In this document: piece by piece, positions 8,185 through 17,833 of the stretch
Position numbering within the stretch: position 1 is the first letter of the stretch
How the letters are laid out: each line of letters begins with the position of its first letter
Source of the DNA: Peribacillus alkalitolerans
Lineage (GTDB): Bacteria; Bacillota; Bacilli; Bacillales; DSM-1321
Assembly: GCF_010882125.1 (NCBI RefSeq)
Contig: NZ_JAAGVZ010000003.1
Coordinates: 186,001 to 250,000 of the forward strand
Direction of reading: 5' to 3'
Length of the DNA: 64,000 nucleotides
Translations under genes and position numbers: made by a program
Notes under the pieces: model-generated
Seen by the model: the letters and a program-made list of their open reading frames with translations, nothing else
Databases searched by the model: none
What the model was told of the DNA's origin: nothing

Positions 8185-9462
8185 TTATGCTACAACTTCT
8201 CTTTCGTTGCTGAATTTTTCATATTGCTTTTCTACCATAATTTTCTTTAATATTTGGACCGCATTCCATACATCCTCAAAGGACGTATACAAAGCAACTG
8301 GAGCCAAACGGATAATATTCGGTGCACGAAAATCAGGGACAATCCCATTCTCCTTCAAGGCCTTACAAATCCGAGCCGCTTCTTCGTGTTCCAGGCTCAC
8401 ATGGCCGCCACGTCTTTCATCATCACGTGGATTGCCTATATTGAAGTCCATTCCATTCAGTTCTTGTTCAATGGAATCCACTAAGAATTTTGTAAGTCTA
8501 AGCGATTTTTCACGAATGTTTCCTATTCCGGCTTCATTAAACATTTCAAAAGATCCAATCAGTGGTGCCAGACTCAGGACATGTGGTGTCCCTATTTGAT
8601 AGGCACCAGCCGTGTCTGCAGCTGTCATGGTATGTACCATATCGAATTGCTTATCTTTTCTAGAGCCAAACCACCCAGCAAGGCCAGGTGCAGTTCCAAA
8701 ATGCTTCCGGTTCACATACAAGCCACCGACTGAACCTGGTCCCCCATTCAAATGCTTGTAATTGCACCAGAAAGCAAAATCGACACCCCATTCTGAAAAT
8801 CTATGAGGAATGGCACCAACGGAATGGCATGCATCAAAGCCTATCAGGATACCTCTGTCATGAGCTTCCTTTGTCAGTCTCTTCATATCTAATATTTGCC
8901 CACTGCGATATAGGACGGAAGGCAAGACAATCAATGCAATTTCATCAGTCATTGCAGCCACTATATCTTCCTCATCTAAAAGTCGTCCATCCCGACTTTT
9001 CACTTGAATCAAATGAGTTAATGGATCGAATCCATGAAGCTTCAATTGGCTTTGTAAGGCATAAATATCAGACGGAAAAGTCAATTCATCCGCAAGAATT
9101 TTCGTGCGTTCTCCTTCTGGTTGATAGAAGGTCGCCACAAGCTGATGCAAATTCACAGTAGTCGAACCGCTTACAATCACTTCTTCTGGTGAAGCTCCTA
9201 CAAGAGGAGCACACATCTCACCCAATTTTTCTGAAAGGTTGAACCAAGGATGAGTCCCTTCCATCCATCCATCGATGCCTAGTGTTTTCCAATCCTGCAA
9301 AGATTCAAGTAACGACTTTTCAGCTCTTTTTGAAAGGAGGCCTAAAGAATTTCCATCTAAATAAATGGAATCCTTTCTCATATAAAATTCATTTCTATAT
9401 TTTGCAAGTGTGTCAGATTCATCAAATTTTAGCGCGACCTCAAGAGTTGGTTCAAATAACAT
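8185..9462 (-). CDS. kynU: Kynureninase
   Basis: A PLP-dependent fold-type I hydrolase of 425 residues that cleaves kynurenine to anthranilate and alanine. The PLP lysine lies in [17 protein letters not shown] (about residues 228-244). The upstream Asp of the cofactor site is in [13 protein letters not shown], and the N-terminal block [20 protein letters not shown] is typical. GGGGAGG precedes the ATG. As first gene of the operon, it would with KynA and KynB convert tryptophan to anthranilate. No KynR-type regulator is adjacent and I found no clear operator. Confidence 0.97.
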   Translation of the reverse strand: MLFEPTLEVALKFDESDTLAKYRNEFYMRKDSIYLDGNSLGLLSKRAEKSLLESLQDWKTLGIDGWMEGTHPWFNLSEKLGEMCAPLVGASPEEVIVSGSTTVNLHQLVATFYQPEGERTKILADELTFPSDIYALQSQLKLHGFDPLTHLIQVKSRDGRLLDEEDIVAAMTDEIALIVLPSVLYRSGQILDMKRLTKEAHDRGILIGFDACHSVGAIPHRFSEWGVDFAFWCNYKHLNGGPGSVGGLYVNRKHFGTAPGLAGWFGSRKDKQFDMVHTMTAADTAGAYQIGTPHVLSLAPLIGSFEMFNEAGIGNIREKSLRLTKFLVDSIEQELNGMDFNIGNPRDDERRGGHVSLEHEEAARICKALKENGIVPDFRAPNIIRLAPVALYTSFEDVWNAVQILKKIMVEKQYEKFSNEREVVA

Positions 9463-9583
9463 ACAATATTCCTCCCCTGGTTATTTGTAAGTATGCTAGA
9501 CAAATCGTATCAAAATTATCGAAATATTAAAACACCCAATCTCATACTATAAACTACAATGATCTTTTTGGAGGTCCATTTCT

Positions 9584-9820
9584 ATGAAAAATTGGGGAAA
9601 AACTAGATTACTTGGTAAATGGCGTTTTGCTTGTTGGTTCGGTTTGGTCATCTCGTTTCTATTGGCTTCGGACTTCTATTTAGTAAAAGTAATACTAGAT
9701 GTCAGGTCTAGTTTTAAAGACTTCCTTTTGACTTGGACCGTATTATTCCCCTTTTCATTATTGTTCGGGCTATATGGCTGGAGATTGATGGAGTTTGAGT
9801 GGAAGAAAAAATCTAAGTAA
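9584..9820 (+). CDS. Small two-helix membrane protein
   Basis: A 78-residue protein, divergent from kynU, with two hydrophobic segments (residues about 15-35 and 45-67) and a basic C terminus (FEWKKKSK). A good ribosome site (TTTGGAGG) precedes the ATG. I do not recognise a family. Similar small two-helix proteins of unknown role are common in Bacillaceae. It stands alone and is followed by a repeat-rich gap. Confidence 0.75.
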   Translation: MKNWGKTRLLGKWRFACWFGLVISFLLASDFYLVKVILDVRSSFKDFLLTWTVLFPFSLLFGLYGWRLMEFEWKKKSK

Positions 9821-9834
9821 CTGCTGTAGATGGG

Positions 9835-9910
9835 ATATTACCGAATCGGGATCATATTTTACCGAACTGAACCTAGAAATTACCAAACGCATCCCCTATT
9901 TTACCGTATT
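9835..9910. repeat. Micro-repeat with TTTTACCGAA core
   Basis: Four variants of ATTTTACCGAA/ATTACCAAA occur at about 20-28 base spacing between 9835 and 9910. They do not form hairpins. This is one of several intergenic gaps in the window filled with a private short motif. Confidence 0.55.
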
Positions 9911-9933
9911 CCTCAATCACTTTAAGATTTTAA

Positions 9934-10050
9934 TTAAAAGTAAAAGTAATAACTTGGAAAAGGTTTAGCTTTTTATTTTTACTGGGATTTATTTTACAAG
10001 GTCCGTTTGCTTTGGGAGCGTTGTTATTTGGGAAGATGGTTGTAAATTAA
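9934..10050 (+). pseudogene. C-terminal relic of a small hydrophobic protein
   Basis: A 39-codon open frame with no start codon or ribosome site ends in a stop at 10048. It encodes the hydrophobic FLFLLGFILQGPFALGALLF followed by GKMVVN. The composition is clearly protein-like (a membrane helix with Gly/Pro hinge), yet nothing upstream continues the frame. It is probably the tail of a decayed membrane-protein gene of unknown identity. Confidence 0.35.
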
Positions 10051-10060
10051 GCATGAAAGC

Positions 10061-10110
10061 GAAAGAGGCTGAATCCGGTCTATATACTAGACATCGTTCA
10101 GCCTCTTTTC
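10061..10110. terminator. Long hairpin between 9.6-kb gene and gntP-like gene
   Basis: GAAAGAGGCTGAA pairs with TTCAGCCTCTTTTC around a 22-base loop that can itself pair. It probably serves as a bidirectional terminator for the convergent flanking genes. Confidence 0.75.
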
Positions 10111-10119
10111 ATTCAAACT

Positions 10120-10260
10120 CAATTAATCAAAAACTTTCGATTTACTTTCGATATTTCAGATTTACAATCGAAAACTATAGTTTTACTTTCGAAATTTCAA
10201 TTTTACCGTCTAAAACTCATTATTTACTTTCGTATAAAAAATCTAACTTCAATCTATCCA
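10120..10260. repeat. Micro-repeat with TTTACTTTCGA core
   Basis: Four to five variants of TTTACTTTCGA or TTTACAATCGA are spaced 25-30 bases apart, separated by A/T-rich filler. The same core, in the same orientation relative to flanking genes, recurs at 35110-35195. Confidence 0.6.
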
Positions 10261-10291
10261 AATCAAAAGTCCCTATAAGAACACGAATCTA

Positions 10292-11632
10292 TCAAACTAA
10301 CACAACCCACACTAACATCGTAAATACTATAGTCACTAGACCTTGCAATAAAGTGGCCATCGTCTGTGCTTTGTAAGCATCAGTCACTTTCATTCCGCTG
10401 AATTGAGTGACAACCCAGAAGAAACTGTCATTCACGTGGCTCACTGTCATTGCTCCAGCTCCGATTGCCATTACTACTAATGCCAATGGAACGGCTCCTT
10501 CAATTCCCATTGGAGAAAGCATTGGTGCAATTAAAGATGATGTTATTACCAGGGCTGCTGTAGATGAACCTTGTGCGGTTTTTAATGCAGCAGCAATTAT
10601 GAACGGAATCAACAGGAATAACGCTCCACTAAATACATCTCCAAGCGACCAGCTTTGGATGGCCTCAGCAATTCCTGTGTTTTTGATGACCCCACCAAAT
10701 GCTCCACCCGCACCAGTTATTAAGAGGATCGGAGCCGAATCCACTAAACCTTCTGACACCCAATTAGTTAATGTTTCTTCATCATATTTAGGCAATAGAG
10801 TAAGTGCTGCAATTACCCCTGCTAACAAAGCAACCAAAGGTGAACCTAGGAATACTAGAAATTCAGCAAATCCGCCTTCCATCTGTTGATACGTCACGAT
10901 AGATCCTATACCTATCAATACAATTGGTAAAACAATCGGTAAAAATGCTTGGAAGGTAGATGGCATCTTTCCAAATGATTTGACAATTTCATCATAATTT
11001 AACTCTTCGCTATCTTCTTCCACTTCAATTTTACTAGCCACTTTTGTCGCCCAGAAGTACCCAACAACTGTGGCAGGAATCGCAACGATCATTCCAAGTA
11101 ATATGATCGTCCCTAGAAAATCACTCGCTCCAATATTCCCCGCAGCTGCAATTGGACCAGGTGTAGGAGGTACAAGTGTATGTGTAGCATATAATCCAGT
11201 CGCTAACGCTACCGACATAGAAGCAATCGCCACTTTCGCACGCTTAGCTAACGCTTTTCTTAAGCTGGATAAAATGACAAACCCAGAATCACAAAAAACT
11301 GGTATAGAAACGATATAACCAATTAAGCTCATTGCAAGCTGAGGACGTTTCGGACCAACAATACGAAGAACCACTTCTGCCATTCGAAGGGCTGCCCCTG
11401 ATTTCTCCAGGATTGTTCCGATGACTGTACCGAAAACGATGACAAGGCCTATGCCCCCCATTAATCCACCAAAACCTGTGTTAACGCTTTCAACAATCTT
11501 TGCGAAAGGCATTCCCGATGCAAATCCTACAAAGAAAGTACCTAACAATAAAGAAAGAAATGGATGTAATTTAAATTTCGTCGTTGCTAATACGACTAAT
11601 AATACCCCTATAATCAATACCCCAAATAACAT
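10292..11632 (-). CDS. GntP-family permease (likely glycerate/gluconate:H+ symporter)
   Basis: A 446-residue integral membrane symporter with about 12 segments. GntP-family hallmarks include LHPFLSLLLGTFFVGFASGM near the N terminus, the conserved SIPVFCDSGFVILSSL stretch (about residues 108-123), HTLVPPTPGPIAAAG (about 151-165), and SHVNDSFFW near the C terminus. It lies 20 bases downstream of the glycerate kinase gene, and a CdaR-type regulator stands divergent. Glycerate is therefore the most likely substrate, although the family also carries gluconate and related sugar acids. Confidence 0.92.
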   Translation of the reverse strand: MLFGVLIIGVLLVVLATTKFKLHPFLSLLLGTFFVGFASGMPFAKIVESVNTGFGGLMGGIGLVIVFGTVIGTILEKSGAALRMAEVVLRIVGPKRPQLAMSLIGYIVSIPVFCDSGFVILSSLRKALAKRAKVAIASMSVALATGLYATHTLVPPTPGPIAAAGNIGASDFLGTIILLGMIVAIPATVVGYFWATKVASKIEVEEDSEELNYDEIVKSFGKMPSTFQAFLPIVLPIVLIGIGSIVTYQQMEGGFAEFLVFLGSPLVALLAGVIAALTLLPKYDEETLTNWVSEGLVDSAPILLITGAGGAFGGVIKNTGIAEAIQSWSLGDVFSGALFLLIPFIIAAALKTAQGSSTAALVITSSLIAPMLSPMGIEGAVPLALVVMAIGAGAMTVSHVNDSFFWVVTQFSGMKVTDAYKAQTMATLLQGLVTIVFTMLVWVVLV

Positions 11633-11652
11633 GATTTTCCCCCCTGTTTAGT

Positions 11653-12795
11653 TTAATCGCGTATATATGATGTAATATAAGTTCGCATAACTTGCTCTGC
11701 TGCACACTCCAGCAATTCTCCCCCTCTGTCCATCGCTTCCTGGAGAGTCATGGGAGCGTTAACAATACTGTGCACACTATGGATCCCATGTTCGTATAAA
11801 ACTTCAATCCCTTTTCCGATGGAACCAGCAAGTGCAAATACTGGGATGCCTTTTTTCTTTGCTTCCTCTGCGACCCCCATCGGTGTCTTCCCAGATGCGG
11901 TCTGAAAATCAATTTGTCCTTCCCCAGTAAATACGCATCTTGAACCCCTTAATTTTTCTTCAAGCTTTGAATAAGAGATGACAATATCGATTCCTCTTTT
12001 CGTTTCTGAAGGAAAGAATGCTTGAAACGCTCCTCCTATCCCACCTGCTGCTCCGGCCCCTGGTTTCTCATGTAATCGGATTCCTCTCTTACTTTCAACC
12101 AAGTCAGCCCAATGGTGCAGATTGCAATCAAGTAACTCTACCATTTCTTCATTTGCCCCTTTTTGTGGACCGAACACATACGAAGCTCCATTTTCCCCAA
12201 CTAGAGGATTTTGCACATCAGATGCTATCAAAAATCGCGACTCGTTAATACGAGTGTCAAACCCTCCATCATCAATAACAGCTATTTTTGAAAGTTCGCC
12301 CCCACCTAAACCAATAGATTGCCCATCAGCGTCTAGCAATTTCATACCTAATGCCTGCAGCATCCCGGTCCCACCATCATTGGTAGCGCTTCCACCAATC
12401 GCCAAAATAAACGTGCGATAGCCATCGTCCAACGCTCTTTTGATTAATTCCCCTGTACCATATGTAGTCGCTACCATGGGATTCAATTTTTCTTTCTGTA
12501 TCAGACATAAACCAGAGGCACTAGCCATTTCGATGACGCATGTTTCCCCATCGCCAAGTACACCGTATTGTGCTTTCACCATATCTGACAATGGACCCCT
12601 TACCTTTACTTCCACTTTTCGTCCATTCGTAGCTGACACTAAACTTTCCATGGTACCTTCTCCACCATCAGCAACTGGAACTATGATAGTTTCACAGCTC
12701 GGCATTGCCTTCTTAACCCCTCTTTCAATCGCTTCTGCTGCTTCAAGTGCCGTCATACTTCCTTTAAATGAGTCAGGTGCAATAACGATTTTCAT
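11653..12795 (-). CDS. glxK: Glycerate kinase (GlxK/GarK type)
   Basis: A 380-residue kinase that phosphorylates D-glycerate, with family members making 2-phosphoglycerate for entry into lower glycolysis. Motifs seen are MKIVIAPDSFKGSMTA at the N terminus, AIGGSATNDGGTGMLQALG (residues about 126-144) and FTGEGQIDFQTASGKTP near 290. The ATG at 12795 follows AAGGTGG at eight bases. A GTG four codons upstream is less likely. It forms a unit with the GntP-type permease, so uptake and first phosphorylation are co-transcribed. Confidence 0.95.
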   Translation of the reverse strand: MKIVIAPDSFKGSMTALEAAEAIERGVKKAMPSCETIIVPVADGGEGTMESLVSATNGRKVEVKVRGPLSDMVKAQYGVLGDGETCVIEMASASGLCLIQKEKLNPMVATTYGTGELIKRALDDGYRTFILAIGGSATNDGGTGMLQALGMKLLDADGQSIGLGGGELSKIAVIDDGGFDTRINESRFLIASDVQNPLVGENGASYVFGPQKGANEEMVELLDCNLHHWADLVESKRGIRLHEKPGAGAAGGIGGAFQAFFPSETKRGIDIVISYSKLEEKLRGSRCVFTGEGQIDFQTASGKTPMGVAEEAKKKGIPVFALAGSIGKGIEVLYEHGIHSVHSIVNAPMTLQEAMDRGGELLECAAEQVMRTYITSYIRD

Positions 12796-12945
12796 GCTGT
12801 GTCCCACCTTACCTTAAACTAATTACATTTTAATTATAATATTCAGATAAACTAACTTCATCAGTCAAAACAAACAAAAAAATCTAATAATTCAATTAAT
12901 ATTTTGTGTATAATAGATAAAAACTTCACAAATTCAAGGTGACCT

Positions 12946-14046
12946 ATGTTAACAAGTGAAATTGCAAAGGAAATAGTAGAACAAACTATGATCCGCCTAA
13001 ACCGCAATATTAATATTATGGACGATAAAGGAATCATAATCGCTTCTGGCAACCGAAATAGAATCCATCAAATCCACGCTGGAGCGATTGAAGTCCTCCG
13101 TACCGGAAATCCCTTAATCATAAACTCAAATGATTTACATCAATGGGAAGGTTCACTTCCAGGCATTAATCTACCAATTCATTTTCAAGAAGTCGTCATT
13201 GGAGTGATTGGAATAACTGGTGATCCTGATGAAATCATGGAATTTGGGGAACTAGTCAAAATGATCACCGAAATGATGATTCAGCAATCGTTCATGTCTA
13301 CACAATTAGAATGGAAACAAAGGCTTAGAGAAGAGGTCTTTGAGGATTTATTGACTGAAAAGCATAATCAGGAGTCAATCAGAAAAAGGCTACATCTAAT
13401 TGGGATTAAATTAGAAACGCCCTTCCAAGTGGTTGTGGTTGAAATCGGATTTAATAAATATAAAAAAACAGACATCATACAAATCTTTGAAAATATATTT
13501 GAGGAGAAAAAAGTACTCATCGGATTCATAAGTGTAAACCGCTTATTTATCCTTTCCTCCAACCTTTCAGAGGCACATATTAAACAAAAATTATTAACTG
13601 CGCTCAATCATCTAAAATCCAAAAACATCATGTCGCGCATCGGAATCGGTACACCTGCATTGGTACAAGACCATATTCATCATTCCTATCATGAATCCAT
13701 TAGCGCCTTATTACTCGGTAATTCTGAACAGAATCTAATTTCCTATATGGAAGTGGAAACGAAAGCCCTATTAAATCGAATTGATGAACGCGCAAAAATT
13801 CAATTTCATCAACGGGTCTTAGGGACTCTATCAGAAAAGCTTATTTTGACATTGGAACATTTCTTTGCAAACAATCTAAATATTGGAGAGTGTGCGAAAA
13901 AAATGTACATACATCGAAATTCCTTAATTTATAGAATCAAAAAAATAAAGGAATTAACCGGTTATGACCCTCAGGTAGTTCAGGATGCCGTCACTTTGCA
14001 GCTAGCTATTTGGATCACCCATTTAAGTCGAAAAGAAAACATATAA
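12946..14046 (+). CDS. CdaR-family sugar-diacid/glycerate regulator
   Basis: A 366-residue regulator. The N-terminal diacid-recognition domain (about 1-135) opens MLTSEIAKEIVEQTMIRLNR and contains IIASGNRNRIHQIHAGA. A GGDEF-like middle region follows. The C-terminal PucR-type HTH ends in LNIGECAKKMYIHRNSLIYR. In this family glycerate or glucarate acts as inducer. The gene is divergent from the kinase-permease unit, which fits control of that unit. A TATAAT box lies at 12909-12914, 31 bases before the ATG, and AAGGTGA is the ribosome site. A terminator at 14106 follows. Confidence 0.93.
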   Translation: MLTSEIAKEIVEQTMIRLNRNINIMDDKGIIIASGNRNRIHQIHAGAIEVLRTGNPLIINSNDLHQWEGSLPGINLPIHFQEVVIGVIGITGDPDEIMEFGELVKMITEMMIQQSFMSTQLEWKQRLREEVFEDLLTEKHNQESIRKRLHLIGIKLETPFQVVVVEIGFNKYKKTDIIQIFENIFEEKKVLIGFISVNRLFILSSNLSEAHIKQKLLTALNHLKSKNIMSRIGIGTPALVQDHIHHSYHESISALLLGNSEQNLISYMEVETKALLNRIDERAKIQFHQRVLGTLSEKLILTLEHFFANNLNIGECAKKMYIHRNSLIYRIKKIKELTGYDPQVVQDAVTLQLAIWITHLSRKENI

Positions 14047-14105
14047 TTCCCTCAGTTCATGGAAGACCTTATCATTCAATGAGATAAACATCCTATTAAT
14101 GATTT

Positions 14106-14140
14106 AAAGCCAAGGCACCTAAGGTTTTGGCTTTTTGTTT
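14106..14140 (+). terminator. Terminator of the CdaR-type regulator gene
   Basis: AAAGCCAA/TTGGCTTT closes a hairpin that is followed by TTTGTTT, 60 bases after the stop codon. Confidence 0.8.
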
Positions 14141-14384
14141 ATCTTAAATGCTTTTCTGATTGAATAGTCTCCAACCTGAAATCCAATCGCACAAACCAAT
14201 AAAACCCCCAACCAAAGTCTTTCCACAATGTTGTAGGTACGACTGTAACCACCAAATAAAAAACAACCTTACCAACCAATATAGTACCTTCATTATTTTC
14301 CTTCCCAACTATTTTCTTTTAATATCTCCTTTATTGTATAAATCCTTTCAAGTTACAAAAAGTAAACCAATAGGAGGTGTTGAC

Positions 14385-14522
14385 ATGAGCAATAACAAAA
14401 TCAAAAAGAACCCTGCCACGATTGGATTAGAGTCCTCACAAGTTGAAGGGCAAGGGACAACCACACAAGAAACAGGCAGTTATGCCTCAGATTCTTCCAG
14501 AAAGAAACAAAAGAAATCTTAG
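14385..14522 (+). CDS. Small hydrophilic protein, 45 residues
   Basis: The gene starts at the ATG after TAGGAGGTG and encodes MSNNKIKKNPATIGLESSQV followed by a Gly/Thr/Gln-rich middle and a basic end (RKKQKKS). A longer in-frame extension upstream has no ribosome site and reads as non-coding. The composition (no Trp, Phe or Cys, many Ser/Thr/Gln/Lys) resembles minor small acid-soluble or spore-core proteins of Bacillus, but no family can be named with certainty. A strong bidirectional terminator follows directly. Confidence 0.7.
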   Translation: MSNNKIKKNPATIGLESSQVEGQGTTTQETGSYASDSSRKKQKKS

Positions 14523-14533
14523 TAATTTAATAA

Positions 14534-14557
14534 GCAGGGACTGTATTTAGTCCCTGC
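14534..14557. terminator. Bidirectional terminator
   Basis: The perfect stem GCAGGGACT/AGTCCCTGC lies between the convergent 14385-14522 and 14560-15414 genes. Confidence 0.85.
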
Positions 14558-14559
14558 CC

Positions 14560-15414
14560 TTAATTTACTTCTTTTTCTAATCGCATGATATCTTCGATCG
14601 TCTTTCCTTCTTCAAAATACGAGTATCCATGTGTCATAAAGAAATTCCCGCATCCTTTATTGGTTATTGCGAAAGTGGAATAATGCACTTCCTTTACTCC
14701 ATCTGAAGTTGAACCAGCAGGCCCCAAAGAAATGCAGCTATCAGAGATTCTCTCTCGTTTACCTTTTGAGTCCACATAATAATATTGATCGTTAATTATA
14801 CCTTCCCCAGGAGGAAGGGAAGTCAGGGCCATCCCATTATTATCTACCTCTATTACATAGAAATTATCAATCTTCTTAGATTCCGTTGCACTTTCCACAT
14901 TATATGAAACATGAATATTCCCCACATAATCCTTAGGTATTTCATAATATTGATTGGTCTTTTTCTGAAATGGGCCTAACTCTAAGAAGATGCCATCGAC
15001 TAATGTAAAGACCGTAATCATAACCAACAATAATGCCCAATTGGATTTTTTCTCGGGTAGCCAGCGTCCGTTTTTTAAACCATCATCTAGAAAAAAGAAT
15101 ATTAACGAACAAATTGCAGCATATGCACCCAATCCTTCAATAAAGACGATGGTAACCGATCCAAAAAACAAATGAATAAAGGCAGCTGTGATAAAACGCA
15201 TTTTTCGTAATTTCCTCGTCAAGAAATCTGATAATAACGAAACCGGAATCCCATAAAAAATATTCCCTATCCCTGCATAAAACAGTACGATCAAAGTCAA
15301 ACCAAAAAATCCATCACCGCGATTGACTATATCAAGAAAGAAGAAAAAGCAACCTAACAAAAATGTACAGATTAATGCAGCCTTAACCTTGTTTACGAAA
15401 CGAAAGTCTCCCAT
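14560..15414 (-). CDS. Membrane protein with C-terminal extracytoplasmic domain, unknown
   Basis: A protein of about 284 residues with five or six N-terminal membrane helices (to about residue 160). A soluble C-terminal domain of about 125 residues follows and starts YYEIPKDYVGNIHVSYNVES. It contains two or three Cys and a Gly-rich turn (PPGEGIINDQYYYVD). The C-terminal domain has the look of a domain of unknown function found on its own as a lipoprotein in other bacilli. The ATG at 15414 follows GGGGG. One four codons upstream is possible. No operon partners are present. Confidence 0.8.
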   Translation of the reverse strand: MGDFRFVNKVKAALICTFLLGCFFFFLDIVNRGDGFFGLTLIVLFYAGIGNIFYGIPVSLLSDFLTRKLRKMRFITAAFIHLFFGSVTIVFIEGLGAYAAICSLIFFFLDDGLKNGRWLPEKKSNWALLLVMITVFTLVDGIFLELGPFQKKTNQYYEIPKDYVGNIHVSYNVESATESKKIDNFYVIEVDNNGMALTSLPPGEGIINDQYYYVDSKGKRERISDSCISLGPAGSTSDGVKEVHYSTFAITNKGCGNFFMTHGYSYFEEGKTIEDIMRLEKEVN

Positions 15415-15589
15415 ACCATCCCCCATTTCTTTTTATATTCAATAATTTAACCTTGACTTCAATTTCGATTTCTACTTTTATATTCAATTCTCCTTTACTA
15501 AGACAGTTAATTCGTTCATCAATGTCTAATATCGGATACTAAAGAGCATTAACTAGCACTTCGAATTTCGAGAGGATCTCAGGATTTGG

Positions 15590-16305
15590 TATTATCCACG
15601 TTTCGGGTCATTTATCCTGCACTTTCCTACGGATATCATTCACTTTCGAGGTTTTTATCCTGCACTTTTCGAAATTTACCCTTCACTTTTTACGAAATCT
15701 TAAAAAATATCCTTCACTTCCTATTCGTTATCCACTTTATTATTCATTTATCCTTCACTTTAACATTGATATCGTTCACATTAGGACTTAATTCAGTAAC
15801 TAGAGGTTTTATCGTGCACTTTGAGTTTCAGCTGGTTCTCAGATTCTGCAATTTATCCACTTTTCAAGTCTTTTATCCTTCACTCGACCACGAATATCCT
15901 TCACTTTCTAGGTCTTTATCCTGCACTTTTTGAAATTTAACCTTCACTTTTTACAAAATCATAAAAAATATCCTTCACTTCCTATTCGTTATCCACTTTT
16001 TGATTCATTTATCCTTCACTTAGAGATTAATATCGTTCACATTAGAACTTAATTCCGTAATTAGAGGCTTTATCCAGCACGTTGATTTTCAGCTGGTTCT
16101 CAAATTCTGCAATTTATCCACTTTTCGAGCCTTTTATCCTTCACTTGCCCCTGGATATCCTTCACTTTCGAGGTTTTTATCCTGCACTTTTTGAAATTTA
16201 CCCTTCACTTTTTACGAAATCTTAAAAAAAATATCCTTCACTTCTTATTCGTTTCCTTCACTTTAACATTAATATCATTCACATTAAGGCCAATTCAGTT
16301 TTTAG
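15590..16305. repeat. Higher-order tandem repeat: 261-bp unit made of TATCCTTCACTT motifs
   Basis: About 2.7 copies of a 261-base unit stand head to tail. For example, CTATTCGTTATCCACTTT recurs at 15721 and 15982, and a related form at 16244. Each unit contains about ten variants of TATCCTTCACTTT or TATCCTGCACTTT spaced 20-30 bases apart. There is no gene and no stable hairpin inside. On the strand of the flanking genes the motif reads AAGTGAAGGATA. Confidence 0.9.
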
Positions 16306-16345
16306 AGGAACCTTAGAATTTCAGTAGATTAAAGCAATCAAAAAA

Positions 16346-16371
16346 GCGTGAATTCAAAATTGAATTCACGC
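16346..16371 (-). terminator. Terminator of the tcyABC operon
   Basis: GCGTGAATTC/GAATTCACGC is a perfect ten-pair stem, followed on the minus strand by TTTTTTG. It lies nine bases after the ATPase stop. Confidence 0.9.
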
Positions 16372-16379
16372 ATGTTTTA

Positions 16380-17114
16380 TTATTGTATTCGATTTAAGAA
16401 CTGTTTTGTCCGTTCTTCTTTTGGGTTGTTGAAAATATCATGAGGCTTACCTCGTTCGACGATCACTCCGCCATCCATAAAAATCACTTCATCTGCTGCT
16501 TCCTGAGCAAAGCGCATTTCATGGGTAACAACAATCATCGTCATTCCTTCGTTCGCAAGGTCCTTCATGACTTTCAAAACTTCGCCTACCAATTCAGGAT
16601 CCAGAGCAGAGGTTGGTTCATCGAACAGCATCACATTCGGTTCCATTGCAAGCGCCCTGGCAATTCCAACACGTTGCTGTTGACCTCCTGACAATTGGTA
16701 CGGGTAAAAGTCCAGCTTATCTCCCAGACCTACTTTACGAAGGATATTCTCGGCTTTAGAACGAGCTTGCTCCTTGCTTTCCTTTTTGACAGTGATGGGC
16801 CCTTCCATCACGTTTTCCAGTGCCGTCATATGAGGAAACAAATTATAACTTTGAAACACCATCCCTGTTAATCGACGGAACGGAGGAATATGCTTCTTAG
16901 AAACTGTTTCATTAAAATTAAGAGAATTTCCCTCAATCGAAAGGTTTCCTTTAGTAGGCACCTCAAGGATATTCAAGCAGCGCAGGAATGTCGTTTTACC
17001 TGACCCTGATGGGCCAATCAAAACAACTACTTTTCCTTTTTCTACTTCAAGATCGATCCCCTTCAGTACTTCAAGCTCACCGAATTGTTTGTGTAAACCT
17101 TTTACAGAAATCAT
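16380..17114 (-). CDS. tcyC: Polar amino-acid (cystine-type) ABC transporter ATPase
   Basis: A 244-residue ATPase with Walker [11 protein letters not shown], signature [15 protein letters not shown], Walker [15 protein letters not shown] and the H-loop VVTHEM, all of the GlnQ/ArtM/TcyC group. It is the third gene of a binding-protein/permease/ATPase operon. The ribosome site AAGGAGG precedes the ATG. The substrate call rests on the binding protein, which is most like TcyA, so this would power L-cystine uptake. Confidence 0.9.
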   Translation of the reverse strand: MISVKGLHKQFGELEVLKGIDLEVEKGKVVVLIGPSGSGKTTFLRCLNILEVPTKGNLSIEGNSLNFNETVSKKHIPPFRRLTGMVFQSYNLFPHMTALENVMEGPITVKKESKEQARSKAENILRKVGLGDKLDFYPYQLSGGQQQRVGIARALAMEPNVMLFDEPTSALDPELVGEVLKVMKDLANEGMTMIVVTHEMRFAQEAADEVIFMDGGVIVERGKPHDIFNNPKEERTKQFLNRIQ

Positions 17115-17131
17115 TTAATTTCCTCCTTTCA

Positions 17132-17833
17132 TTACCTCGATACATATCGATCTAGTCTGGTTTCGAGTCTTCCTTGGAATATGGAAAGGATGAAGCAAAT
17201 GATCCAGTAAATGATCGCTGCTTCCGTGTAAAGAAGCAAAAATTCATAATTCGTCGCTGCAATTTCTTGTGCTTTTCGGAACATTTCTGTTACCAATATT
17301 AATGATGCTAACGATGTATCTTTGATTAAACTAATAAAGGTATTTGACAATGGTGGTAAAGATACTCTCGAAGCCTGAGGCAAAATTACTCTTTTTAACG
17401 TCTGAGGATATGACATTCCTATTGAATAAGCCGCTTCCCATTGTCCTTTTGGCACAGATAAAATAGCTGCACGAATAATTTCAGACGAGTATGCTCCTAC
17501 ATTTAATGAAAATCCAATCACTGCTGCAGGAAGCGGATCAATTACAACGCCTACCGTAGGTAACCCATAAAAAATAATAAACAATTGCACAAGCAAAGGA
17601 GTTCCACGGATGGCAGAAACATAAATTCGTGAGATCCATTGAAACGGTTTAACAGACGAAATACGTGCCAGTGCGGTTAAGATGGCAATAATTAATCCAC
17701 AGATAAAGGTCACTAACGTCAAAGGAATCGTATACAAAAGAGCCCCCTTCAGCAAAGGCTGAAGGGAACTTTGTGCGATTTCCGTTAGTCTGGCTATTCG
17801 ATCGGGATCTGCAAAAATACTACTCAAGTACAT
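17132..17833 (-). CDS. tcyB: Amino-acid (cystine-type) ABC transporter permease
   Basis: A permease of about 233 residues with five membrane helices of the HisMQ type and the EAA loop EAAYSIGMSYPQTLKRVILP (about residues 135-154). The opening YLSSIFADPDRIARLTEIAQ matches the TcyB/YecS N terminus. It overlaps the end of the binding-protein gene by 14 bases. ATG 17833 was chosen over in-frame TTG/GTG codons just upstream. The ribosome site is weak, which fits coupling to the upstream gene. Confidence 0.9.
   Translation of the reverse strand: MYLSSIFADPDRIARLTEIAQSSLQPLLKGALLYTIPLTLVTFICGLIIAILTALARISSVKPFQWISRIYVSAIRGTPLLVQLFIIFYGLPTVGVVIDPLPAAVIGFSLNVGAYSSEIIRAAILSVPKGQWEAAYSIGMSYPQTLKRVILPQASRVSLPPLSNTFISLIKDTSLASLILVTEMFRKAQEIAATNYEFLLLYTEAAIIYWIICFILSIFQGRLETRLDRYVSR

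Noticed and set aside
14160-14384. Upstream extension of the small 14385 gene
   Set aside because: AGGAGGTG lies directly before the internal ATG at 14385, and the upstream codons are A/C-rich with no conserved look.
15586-15933. 115-codon open frame in the TATCCTTCACTT repeats
   Set aside because: It consists only of the repeated word read as Leu/Ser/Phe-rich peptide; there is no ribosome site.
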